This document shows, piece after piece, positions 1 through 6,500 of a stretch of 14,223 nucleotides of DNA. Source of the stretch: HGM04593 sp045578665. Lineage in GTDB: Bacteria; Bacteroidota; Bacteroidia; Bacteroidales; Bacteroidaceae. How positions within the stretch are numbered: the stretch's first letter is position 1; the number at the start of each line of letters is the position of its first letter. A model generated the notes under the pieces. It was not told the origin of the DNA, made no database searches, and worked only from the letters and a program-made list of their open reading frames with translations. The stretch is from the NCBI GenBank assembly GCA_045578665.1, contig JAZNKR010000001.1, forward strand, positions 1 through 14,223, written 5' to 3'. A program made the translations under genes and the position numbers.

Positions 1-30
1 TTTAGGACGCGACAATTTTAAAGAGATTAG

Positions 31-61
31 CAAAATATAAAAACAGAAAGATGTGTCCAAA
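31..61 (-). promoter_or_regulatory. Possible promoter reading out of the left edge
   Basis: On the minus strand there is a TTTG (58-61) about 18 bases upstream of TATATTTTG (31-39), which approximates the Bacteroidota -33 TTTG / -7 TAnnTTTG promoter pattern, with one extra base in the -7 box. It would drive a minus-strand gene lying beyond base 1. The match is imperfect and no gene is visible, so this is a weak call. Confidence 0.2.
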
Positions 62-100
62 GATTAGCTTAAAGTGGAACAACTTTTCAAGTTACTTATT

Positions 101-143
101 TCCACCGACATTATCCACCGACATTGCAATGCAACGTTGCATT
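101..143. repeat. Tandem 13-mer pair and 16-base perfect palindrome
   Basis: TCCACCGACATT occurs at 101-112 and again at 114-125, giving a 13-base period. It is followed by the perfect palindrome AATGCAACGTTGCATT at 128-143. This lies 33 bases beyond the stop codon of the ATPase gene. The palindrome has no T-run on the minus strand, so it does not read as an intrinsic terminator for that gene. A protein binding site or a repeat remnant is possible. The rest of 1-175 shows no gene. Confidence 0.5.
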
Positions 144-175
144 TTAGGTAATATATTTGATAATCATTATAAATT

Positions 176-1558
176 TTAATTCAATAAGTTCAAATCAATA
201 TCAGGGACTATAACCTCCGTAAGCTTATCCTTTACAAGGAATCCCATATAAAGAGGTATCGTAAGTATCTCCTCTTCGCGCCCTACATTATATCGCCCAA
301 GTTTGATTGCATTATTGAGGTGATAAACATTCTTATTTTTCAAAGCCGTTTTCAGACTCTTTGTTTTACCTGATTTCGCTTTAACTTCAAGCACAACACA
401 TTCACCCTTGTATCGCACAAGGAAGTCCAATTCAAGACCACTGTCCTTCTGGAAATAGTACAACTTTTGTCCTGACTTACAAAGAAAATCCGCCATAAGA
501 TTCTCGAATATAGCACCTTTGTACCCCAGAAGATTGCCTTTTAAGATATCTGCTTGGGTGCCATAATCAAGCATTGCCACGAGAAGTCCTATATCTGCGG
601 TGTACAACTTAAAACAGTCCTTAATAGAATTTCCTTCAAGTGGCAGTTCTGTAACCTGAGTATTATAACATCTCTTTGCAATACCAGCATCTTCAAGCCA
701 CTGAAGGCTACCTATATACTGCGACGAGCGTCCTCCCTTGCGTACTGTTGAATACTGGAATTTCTTATTATCCTTGGCTAATTGCTTGGGGATTGACTCG
801 AAACATTCACGGATACGAGGTTTGTCTGCATCATCAGCATACTTGACCATATCCTCCTCGTATTCATCAATAAGGTTTCGCTGCACTTTGTAAGTGAGCT
901 CGATATTTTTGGTTTCAAGGAATGTGTTCACAACCTCAGGTAGACCTCCAACTATGACATATCTATACAACAGTTCCATCATTACCTTGTGTATTCCATC
1001 GGGAACTACCGTCTCATTCTCAAAGCACGCTTTAACCGAATCAATAACCTTGTCGTTGATTCCATTTGCCCACAAGAACTCCTCAAAATCCAAAGGGTAC
1101 ATTTCGACCACAGTCTCATACCCAACAGGGATAGAGTCTTGTCCGCCCTCGATTGTTTTATCACTTTTACCATATCCCCTCACACCCAAGAGAGAACCGG
1201 TTGCAATAACATCAAAACGCCCATCTATTTGGAACGACTTTAATGCAGTTCTCGCCTCTCTGCACTCTTGAATCTCATCAAGGATAATGCAAGTCTTTCC
1301 GTTAACGAAACGACTGCCCGGTATCAAGGCAGACAAGTTAAGGATAATGGTATCTACATCTATATTGCCGGCAAAGGCTGACTTTTTATCAGGTTCAAGA
1401 ATGAAGTTCATATAAACCACACTCTCGTAATTCTCCTTTGCAAATTTTTGGACAATGTATGTCTTTCCACATTGGCGAATACCTTTTATCACAAGTGGCT
1501 TCTTGGATCCAGAGGCTTTCCATTCAACCAAAACTGACTCGATTTTTCTTTTCAGCAT
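176..1558 (-). CDS. AAA_14 / DUF4143-family ATP-binding protein
   Basis: Predicted P-loop ATPase of the AAA_14 plus DUF4143 family, common and often multi-copy in Bacteroidota; its cellular role is not established. Numbered from the longest possible frame (474 residues, from 1600), the Walker A is GIRQCGKT (40-47), the Walker B ILDEIQ (106-111), and a sensor-like TGSLLG follows at 134-139. The C-terminus carries a restriction-endonuclease-like pattern, ELD (390-392) then EVKAK (405-409), typical of DUF4143 proteins. The longest frame would begin with TTG, whereas the ATG at residue 15 gives the family-typical start MLKRKIE and a 460-residue protein. An exact TAnnTTTG box sits between the two candidates and also favours the ATG, so that start is reported. 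The gene looks intact. It stands alone, with repeats on both sides. Confidence 0.9.
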   Translation of the reverse strand: MLKRKIESVLVEWKASGSKKPLVIKGIRQCGKTYIVQKFAKENYESVVYMNFILEPDKKSAFAGNIDVDTIILNLSALIPGSRFVNGKTCIILDEIQECREARTALKSFQIDGRFDVIATGSLLGVRGYGKSDKTIEGGQDSIPVGYETVVEMYPLDFEEFLWANGINDKVIDSVKACFENETVVPDGIHKVMMELLYRYVIVGGLPEVVNTFLETKNIELTYKVQRNLIDEYEEDMVKYADDADKPRIRECFESIPKQLAKDNKKFQYSTVRKGGRSSQYIGSLQWLEDAGIAKRCYNTQVTELPLEGNSIKDCFKLYTADIGLLVAMLDYGTQADILKGNLLGYKGAIFENLMADFLCKSGQKLYYFQKDSGLELDFLVRYKGECVVLEVKAKSGKTKSLKTALKNKNVYHLNNAIKLGRYNVGREEEILTIPLYMGFLVKDKLTEVIVPDIDLNLLN

Positions 1559-1581
1559 CGTATTGTATATTGGTTCGAGTG

Positions 1582-1589
1582 CAAAAATA
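1582..1589 (-). promoter_or_regulatory. Candidate -7 promoter box of the ATPase gene
   Basis: TATTTTTG on the minus strand matches the Bacteroidota -7 consensus TAnnTTTG exactly and lies 23 bases before the proposed ATG at 1558. A start site a few bases downstream would leave a leader of roughly 20 bases and would exclude the TTG at 1600 as start codon. No good -33 TTTG is visible at the expected distance, so the call is moderate to low. Confidence 0.35.
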
Positions 1590-1680
1590 CACTTTTTCAA
1601 GCGAAAAATTTAATATCGCAACATTTTTTACAGCGAATAAGTAGGGATTTAATACACTTTTCCTAACGAAAGCACGACAT

Positions 1681-1814
1681 CTTGTAGCAACCTCAAAAAG
1701 TAGACTTGTAGCAGCCTCAAAAAGTAGACACTAAAAATAAATTTAGTTAAACATAATTTTTAAAAGTAGACAATCGCGATATTTTTGTCTGATTTGATTT
1801 TACAAAAGTAGACA
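1681..1814 (-). mobile_element. Probable relic of an IS21-type transposon end (multiple terminal repeats)
   Basis: Four copies of AAAAGTAGAC begin at 1696, 1720, 1762 and 1804, spaced 24, 42 and 42 bases apart. The first two lie in a 24-base direct repeat (1681-1704 and 1705-1728) with one mismatch. Read on the minus strand, the outer end begins TGTCTACTTTT at 1814, a TG...-type end followed by internal copies of the same motif. Multiple terminal repeats of this kind are characteristic of IS21-family ends. No istA or istB gene is present inward, where the ATPase gene lies, and no matching opposite end is seen, so this would be a solo or truncated end. The family assignment is inference; the repeat structure is directly visible. 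Confidence 0.45.
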
Positions 1815-1837
1815 TTTTCTACATTTGTAAGTCATTC

Positions 1838-1883
1838 AAGGGGAGGTGGATTCAACTGCGAAAGCGGTTGAAGACGGAGGGGG
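1838..1883. repeat. REP-like palindrome with GAAA-capped hairpin
   Basis: The core TTCAACTGC-GAAA-GCGGTTGAA (1851-1872) forms a nine-pair stem with one T-G wobble and a GNRA-type GAAA loop. It is flanked by GGGGAGGTGG and GACGGAGGGGG. On the other strand this reads CCCCCTCCGTC-hairpin-CCACCTCCCC, a layout of small intergenic palindromes seen repeatedly in Bacteroidota genomes. It lies between the terminator of the DUF4890-like gene and the transposon relic. Bases 1884-1954 show nothing further. Confidence 0.55.
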
Positions 1884-1954
1884 ACTCGCGCGGTATAGTT
1901 TATTGCTGTAGGATGGGTAAAGAACTCCTCCGAACTTTTTTGTACAAACAAAAA

Positions 1955-1989
1955 AATGCAAGAATAGGCTTAGCGCCCGTTCTTGCATT
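1955..1989 (-). terminator. Intrinsic terminator of the DUF4890-like gene
   Basis: AATGCAAGAA and TTCTTGCATT (1955-1964 and 1980-1989) form a perfect ten-pair stem around a 15-base loop. On the minus strand it is followed at once by a T-run. It begins seven bases after the stop codon of the small secreted-protein gene, exactly where an intrinsic terminator for minus-strand transcription would sit. Confidence 0.85.
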
Positions 1990-1996
1990 CTACGAT

Positions 1997-2491
1997 TCAT
2001 TGTCTTTGTCTTTTCCGCATACTCTGACGGCGTGTCTTGTTTCTCTCCTCATCGAACTTCAGATACTTCTTATATTGCTTGGGAGAGAGAATCTGTTTCA
2101 TCTGTTCGTTCATGGCGTCGCGACGTTTCTTCATCAACTCATCGCGGGCTTTCATCCACTCCTCACGGCTCTTGTCGTCGCGGCGGGGAGGAGCAACCTT
2201 TTCGCCTTTCTTACGCATCTTTTCCATGCGTGCAGAACGCGCTTTCATGCTGTCCTGCATAGCTGCAACATCGGAGTATTTCAGGATATACACCAACTGA
2301 TATTGGAGCGAGTCGAGCCCCACAGCCTCGTTTATGGCATCAGCCTCCATCTTCGCCATTGCTTCGGGCGAGAAATTGCGGCGCATCTCCCTGCCTTGCC
2401 CGGGACGACCCTCGCGGCGACGGTTGTTGTCCTGCGCGCAGAGCATTATGCCCGGCAACAAAAGAAATGCAATAATAAAAAGTTTTTTCAT
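1997..2491 (-). CDS. Small basic secreted protein, DUF4890-like (Spy/LTxxQ-like)
   Basis: A 164-residue protein with a signal peptide (residues 1 to about 20, MKKLFIIAFLLLPGIMLCAQ), so it is expected in the periplasm or outside the cell. The mature part is strongly basic and charged, predicted helical, and carries LSPKQYKKYLKFDEE at 135-149. This resembles the LTxxQ-type helix of Spy/CpxP-like periplasmic proteins and fits the Bacteroidota DUF4890 family. A DSL tripeptide (60-62) could be an O-glycosylation site. The start ATG directly precedes the signal peptide; no Shine-Dalgarno is visible, as usual in this phylum. It lies 82 bases downstream of the CotH gene and ends in its own terminator, so it is either the last gene of that unit or separately transcribed from a weak TATTTTCG box (2525-2532). 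The stress or chaperone role known for Spy is not shown here. Confidence 0.8.
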   Translation of the reverse strand: MKKLFIIAFLLLPGIMLCAQDNNRRREGRPGQGREMRRNFSPEAMAKMEADAINEAVGLDSLQYQLVYILKYSDVAAMQDSMKARSARMEKMRKKGEKVAPPRRDDKSREEWMKARDELMKKRRDAMNEQMKQILSPKQYKKYLKFDEERNKTRRQSMRKRQRQ

Positions 2492-2536
2492 AGTACTCGT
2501 TTTTAGTTATCTGTTACTTTGACACGAAAATAGCTA

Positions 2537-2577
2537 TTAGGTTTAATTCCGGGATACGTTGAAATTATCCAACCTAA
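2537..2577 (-). terminator. Weak hairpin at the end of the CotH gene
   Basis: TTAGGTT (2537-2543) pairs with AACCTAA (2571-2577), and inside it GGATA (2552-2556) pairs with TATCC (2566-2570). The outer stem overlaps the TAG stop codon of the CotH gene. There is no good T-run afterwards on the minus strand, so it may only attenuate transcription or protect the 3' end. Confidence 0.3.
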
Positions 2578-5500
2578 AGTTTTATTTTCACTGCCTTGTT
2601 GCCTGCACGTATTATATAAATACCGCTATCCAAAGTTATCTGTTCACCGGAGTAATTGTCAATCCTTTCTACAACAGAGCCGGCAGCCGAGTAGATAACG
2701 ACACTGCAATTATCGGCATTTGTCAGAGTGATGCTGTTGCCGTTCACCTTCACAGCTGCATCGGCATTGACTATATCAACTGCTGTTGAACCGCCACTAT
2801 CTTTCACGGCAAACATAACATCGTCTGCCCGTTTTTCGAGGTTTGCACTGTCAACCACAAGTATATCCTTGATTTTTACTACCGGCGGTTCCGCAGCTAC
2901 GGAATCGGGAGTGAGTATTTCGAAGTTCATAACAGGCTTGTCGCATACAAACGGGGTTCCATTCTTATTGTATACCACAACACGGTAAAGCCCGTCTGTA
3001 ATTTTCGTATAGACGACACTGTCGCCATGAGCCCCATTTTCTGTAAAGATATTCTCTATTACAACATTCGACGGCGCTGCAATATCCGCTTGAATGGCTT
3101 TTATACCCTCCTTATTGTTCTGCAAGTGAATCGGGACGTTTATAACACTTCCCATAGCATCAGTTTCGCCGACATTCACAAGGGCAGTTGCGGAAACAGG
3201 CGTTTCATAGAAGTACATCGGTGGGAGAGGCTCGCCGGAAGCAAGCAGCCCCGCGCTCCTTACAAAATCACTGTAATCTATTTTTCCATCTCCATCAATG
3301 TCAGCCTTTGCTATATTGAATTTCTCGTCTGTTTTACCGGCAAGATAATCGGCAAACAGAGCAACATCCTGTATTGTCAGCAGGTCGTTGCAGTCAATAT
3401 CGCCGATCAATGTGTGGACAATGTCCTTTATATCATATTCCTTAAGGTTGGCAAAGATGTAATCATGGCGTTTCTTCAACCAATTCTGCATTGTTTTGAT
3501 TTTTGAGCCATATTCGCTGCCGTCCCCCCAACGGTCGTTATTGTTCATGAAAGAATATTCGGCAAAAGAATAGTAGTCGCTTATGTACTCACTTATCTCT
3601 TCGATATATCCATTATCTACAAACTCTTTCCAGACTTTATAATAGTGTTTCCCGAACTCCTCATTGTCCATTAATGCCTGGAAAAAGTTCCTGCCTTCTG
3701 TACCCATTGAAAGCAGTTTGGTAGTGTAGCCAATTTCGAAATATCTTCCGGTATTCTCGTAACCGAAGGCCCAATCAAAATCCCATAATGGTCCGAACAC
3801 AATCTTTGAGTCGGGTGAACAGATGTCGTCTTTCCACAAATATGTACTTTTAGGATGACAAAGCTCCTTGTTGAGCACCAGTTCATTTACCAAAAGGAAA
3901 CGTGCAGCAGCATCAAGATCAAGGTATTGACCAAGCGGGCCGTTATTGTATAGCGCCTCCTCAAATTTAGCAAAATCGGCTTGGATAGCACTGAATTTTG
4001 CCTCTCTCTCTGCTTCGTCATAGTCAAAGAGGTCGGGATCCTTAACATTTACCGGAAGGTCGTATATCCCTGACTTGAACTTAAAATCTTCATCGAAATA
4101 AGAATCAAGTTCGAGCAAATATCCAAGATCTTCGTCAACATCAACACTGTTGCCGCTTAAACCGACCTGTTCCGTAAACATATAGCTTCCCATATATTCG
4201 CCATTCATATAAAGTTCTACGGGTATAATGTGGTTGGCGTATGAGGCATTGGCCAGTTGTCCTATTTTCATAGCTATAGCATTGGCCATAAGTGCACCGT
4301 GCTGTGCATTGGCCAGCAACACCCAGCTTTTGCCTTTTGTAAGGCCGAAGGGCTTTACTTTAGAGGCAAATTTCAGTCTATACGGTTTTTTCGCATATCC
4401 CCAGGTTGAGTTTCCACGACCTTTTATCTGAACCGAATCGCTGAAATCGTCATACACCCCGAAACCTGAAATCGATATTTTTGCATCGAGATATGTCTCT
4501 TTGGTGATACTTGACGCCGGGTATGCCATATCAATGTCTATGCGTGGAGCTTGACCACTATCTGTCAGCCACTTGGGAATAATTGTATAAAGGCGTCCAA
4601 AGGGCACCTTAATATTTTCATAGGTGGAATCCTTTGCCATCACCTCCAACACAACATTATAGCCGGGATAGGTTACAGTATATTGCACTGAATCGGCAAA
4701 GCTGTTGCGACTCTTTTTACTTGTCTGCAACTTGTTGCCTATATATGCAATGCCACGCTCTTCGCTCAATTGGAAACTTGCAGTCAGCCACTTGCCTATG
4801 GAATTAAGACTTACCTCCACATTCTCGCTGCTACAGTCTGCGATGACATCGACATTCAGATTGGCATTATATTTATTGTTGAATTTGTATGATGTCAGAT
4901 AAGGCAACTGCGGCACTTCGTTGCTTATGCCGTTATACTCACTTGCGTGGTACTTTATTATGCTGCCCGAATTCAGTGGAAGACAGAGTGTGTCGTTCTG
5001 TTCATAATGCTCTTTTGCGAGCGTACTTAAAGGATATGCATCAACTCCTCCATTTGTCAGCGACACGAACAGACAGGGTTCCTTGAAGACATCGACAGCC
5101 CTATAAAGAGAGTCGTTTATTTCGTCATCGTCGTCATCGTCGCCATACAGCATATCTTCGGTAAATTCATAACCTTTCGGTGTAATTCCGCACAATGTAG
5201 GGCTGAACTCATACTCGCTGCTGTTTGGTCTGCCGTACCACTCCAATGAAAAGGAATTAATCGGTTCCTTGAATGTCAATTCAATATAATGATACGCAGA
5301 AGGTGCATTACTGCTATAGTTCGAATGGAAATGATTGTTCAGCACTCCATCGTTCAATGCCGGCAGTCCTTCGCCGTCGTGCCAATTATGCTCATTGTGG
5401 TCGGCATTGGAAGTTGCCGTATATTCCACAGGGTTGCCATTGGCATCAAGCACCGTAAACTCACCCAGCACAAAATAGCAAAAGCCGTTTACGCGTGAAG

Positions 5501-5732
5501 GGATATTTGTCTCGACGACGGTAAAGCGTATTCCGTCAGTCGCCACAGGAGGAGTGTAAAGTTTTGTGTGTGCATAGTTCTGCGTTACCTCAGCCCCGTT
5601 TTCTTCCGTGGTAACTCTTGTGCCGCCATCGGGCATTGAAACTGTGTACGACCAGGGGGCTTCTGAAGACTGCGCCCAAACACTCGTCAGGCTTAAAACT
5701 ACTACCAGTAGAAATGAAAATAGGCGTTTCAT
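2574..5732 (-). CDS. Secreted CotH-kinase protein with dockerin-like, cohesin-like and T9SS sorting domains
   Basis: A 1052-residue exported protein. Residues 1-20 are a signal peptide (cleavage near VWAQ). Residues about 25-190 look like a discoidin/galactose-binding domain, followed by an Asp run (198-203). The CotH domain spans about 400-760, with KGRGNSTWG (437-445) and the active-site-like WDFDWAFGYE (650-659). CotH proteins are atypical kinases; kinase activity here is inferred. A dockerin-like pair follows: GDIDCNDLLTIQDV (777-790) and ADIDGDGKIDYSDF (810-823), each with a calcium-loop pattern. A beta-rich stretch at about 845-975, including NVPIHLQN and IKAIQADI, resembles a cohesin fold. 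The last 65 or so residues (985-1052), ending SGIYIIRAGNKAVKIKL, match a type A T9SS sorting domain, so surface display or release through the outer membrane is expected. Eight D(S/T)(A/I/L/V/T) tripeptides are present. It is preceded by the 1-kb repeat region and has no convincing promoter. Confidence 0.88.
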   Translation of the reverse strand: MKRLFSFLLVVVLSLTSVWAQSSEAPWSYTVSMPDGGTRVTTEENGAEVTQNYAHTKLYTPPVATDGIRFTVVETNIPSRVNGFCYFVLGEFTVLDANGNPVEYTATSNADHNEHNWHDGEGLPALNDGVLNNHFHSNYSSNAPSAYHYIELTFKEPINSFSLEWYGRPNSSEYEFSPTLCGITPKGYEFTEDMLYGDDDDDDEINDSLYRAVDVFKEPCLFVSLTNGGVDAYPLSTLAKEHYEQNDTLCLPLNSGSIIKYHASEYNGISNEVPQLPYLTSYKFNNKYNANLNVDVIADCSSENVEVSLNSIGKWLTASFQLSEERGIAYIGNKLQTSKKSRNSFADSVQYTVTYPGYNVVLEVMAKDSTYENIKVPFGRLYTIIPKWLTDSGQAPRIDIDMAYPASSITKETYLDAKISISGFGVYDDFSDSVQIKGRGNSTWGYAKKPYRLKFASKVKPFGLTKGKSWVLLANAQHGALMANAIAMKIGQLANASYANHIIPVELYMNGEYMGSYMFTEQVGLSGNSVDVDEDLGYLLELDSYFDEDFKFKSGIYDLPVNVKDPDLFDYDEAEREAKFSAIQADFAKFEEALYNNGPLGQYLDLDAAARFLLVNELVLNKELCHPKSTYLWKDDICSPDSKIVFGPLWDFDWAFGYENTGRYFEIGYTTKLLSMGTEGRNFFQALMDNEEFGKHYYKVWKEFVDNGYIEEISEYISDYYSFAEYSFMNNNDRWGDGSEYGSKIKTMQNWLKKRHDYIFANLKEYDIKDIVHTLIGDIDCNDLLTIQDVALFADYLAGKTDEKFNIAKADIDGDGKIDYSDFVRSAGLLASGEPLPPMYFYETPVSATALVNVGETDAMGSVINVPIHLQNNKEGIKAIQADIAAPSNVVIENIFTENGAHGDSVVYTKITDGLYRVVVYNKNGTPFVCDKPVMNFEILTPDSVAAEPPVVKIKDILVVDSANLEKRADDVMFAVKDSGGSTAVDIVNADAAVKVNGNSITLTNADNCSVVIYSAAGSVVERIDNYSGEQITLDSGIYIIRAGNKAVKIKL

Positions 5733-5770
5733 AAAGCAAAGTGGAATTAAGGGTTAAGCGTAAGAAGACC

Positions 5771-5786
5771 GCTTTTTTAAAAAAGC
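5771..5786. repeat. 16-base perfect palindrome upstream of the CotH gene
   Basis: GCTTTTTTAAAAAAGC is a perfect palindrome 38 bases before the CotH start codon, between the gene and the MITE-like element. It has no loop and no following T-run, so it does not read as a terminator. An operator site or a chance A/T palindrome are both possible. Confidence 0.4.
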
Positions 5787-5810
5787 AGTAATCCATTTGC
5801 AAATTAAACA

Positions 5811-6067
5811 AGAAGCTGTTTGAATTTTATTTTCATAAGATAGGCTACACTCGCATTGCAATTGTAAGCAAGCTTACATTGCGCTCGTTTGCACTATCTT
5901 TCGGAATTATTTGAGAGGTATTTTGAGTAGATTTTCTTTCGCATTTTGCAGGGAATAGCGGGCTATTTCCAAAAAACAAGAAAGAAAAGATGCCAAAATA
6001 GACTCAAATAAACCGAAATAACATCGCAAATATAGAAATATTTTCCTATAAAATTCAAACAGCTTCT
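5811..6067. mobile_element. MITE-like element, 257 bases, with 20-base perfect inverted termini
   Basis: AGAAGCTGTTTGAATTTTAT at 5811-5830 is matched by its exact reverse complement at 6048-6067. The interior is non-coding and folds into two long imperfect hairpins. In the first, AAGATAG/CTATCTT (5837-5843, 5894-5900) encloses GTAAGC/GCTTAC (5864-5869, 5872-5877). In the second, TATTTTGAGT/ACTCAAATA (5919-5928, 6002-6010) encloses GGAATAGC/GCTATTTCC (5952-5959, 5962-5970). Short size, no ORF and perfect termini fit a miniature inverted-repeat transposable element. No clear target-site duplication is visible in the flanks, so age or mechanism is uncertain. It sits 78 bases upstream of the CotH start codon. 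Confidence 0.6.
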
Positions 6068-6113
6068 AAATTTCCCCGATAATTTCAATACTTTTCTTAG
6101 AAGCTGTTTTTTT
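6057..6113 (+). terminator. Terminator-like hairpin made by the MITE end and a third solo copy of its terminus
   Basis: AAACAGCTTCTAA (6057-6069), which is part of the right MITE terminus, is perfectly complementary to TTAGAAGCTGTTT (6097-6109). The latter is followed by more T residues on the plus strand. The 13-pair stem plus T-run looks like an intrinsic terminator for plus-strand transcription, yet no plus-strand gene precedes it. It may instead mark a second, nested or decayed copy of the element. Bases 6114-6240 show nothing recognisable. Confidence 0.4.
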
Positions 6114-6244
6114 ATCGAGTACATAGATTAAAACTTTGTAACGCGAAGGATAGAGTATAAGCATCTGTGCTGCGCTAAAATAAAACCTATAATGAATTAT
6201 GTACTTCAGTCTTCGTTTATGTAGGTTCAATTGGATTATATAAG

Positions 6245-6293
6245 CGCATTGTAAATGCTGTTACTCAAAGCATCCGCATTGCAAATGCGGATG
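6245..6293. repeat. Short palindromic repeat with degenerate neighbour
   Basis: CATCCGCATT (6271-6280) and AATGCGGATG (6284-6293) form a perfect ten-pair hairpin with a three-base loop. A partial relative, GCGCATTGTAAATGC, lies at 6244-6258. Such 'CGCATTGCAAATGCG' palindromes recur between genes in Bacteroidota; copy number in this genome cannot be judged from one window. Confidence 0.45.
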
Positions 6294-6335
6294 GACAGGG
6301 GAGTCGTTTTCTCTTTATTATTCAACATATTACCA

Positions 6336-6386
6336 AAACTCCTCCTCTTGGATAAGAGGAGTTGGCCGTCAGGCCGGAGGAGTTTG
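6336..6386 (+). repeat. Two-hairpin palindromic repeat, copy 1
   Basis: The unit contains CTCCTCTT-ggat-AAGAGGAG (6342-6361), then GGCC-gtca-GGCC (6364-6375), closed by AAACTCC at 6336-6342 and GGAGTTT at 6379-6385. The result is a small branched structure. An inverted homologous copy lies 22 bases to the right. Confidence 0.6.
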
Positions 6387-6408
6387 AAACTTTTGCTTGC
6401 GTGTTCAA

Positions 6409-6460
6409 TCAAACTCCCTCCCCCGTTCGGGTACTCCCTCTTATCCAAGAGGGAGAGTTG
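6409..6460 (-). repeat. Two-hairpin palindromic repeat, copy 2 (inverted)
   Basis: On the minus strand this unit has the same order as copy 1: CTCCCTCTT-ggat-AAGAGGGAG, then a CCCG-aa-CGGG hairpin, then GGGAGTTTGA. The loop GGAT and the closing GAGTTTGA are shared with copy 1. The stems differ by paired changes that keep them complementary. Both copies together make a palindrome of about 125 bases, like the paired arrangement of REP/BIME elements. Confidence 0.6.
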
Positions 6461-6500
6461 CTTATAGCTCAACAAATCAAAAACAGTTCCTGCTCTTAAA

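Noticed and set aside
176..1558. Defence-system or toxin-antitoxin ATPase
   Set aside because: DUF4143 ATPases are widespread orphan genes; no partner toxin, nuclease or defence gene is adjacent.
1681..1814. CRISPR array
   Set aside because: The repeated unit is only about ten bases, spacing is uneven (24 then 42), there are only four units, and no cas genes are near.
1868..2506. Plus-strand frame of 212 codons
   Set aside because: It lies antisense to the DUF4890-like gene, spans that gene's terminator, and its translation has no signal, domain or plausible start; the minus frame has a clean signal peptide.
2574..5732. Cellulosome component
   Set aside because: Dockerin- and cohesin-like parts are present, but there is no glycoside hydrolase or scaffoldin in the window and the protein is built around a CotH domain.
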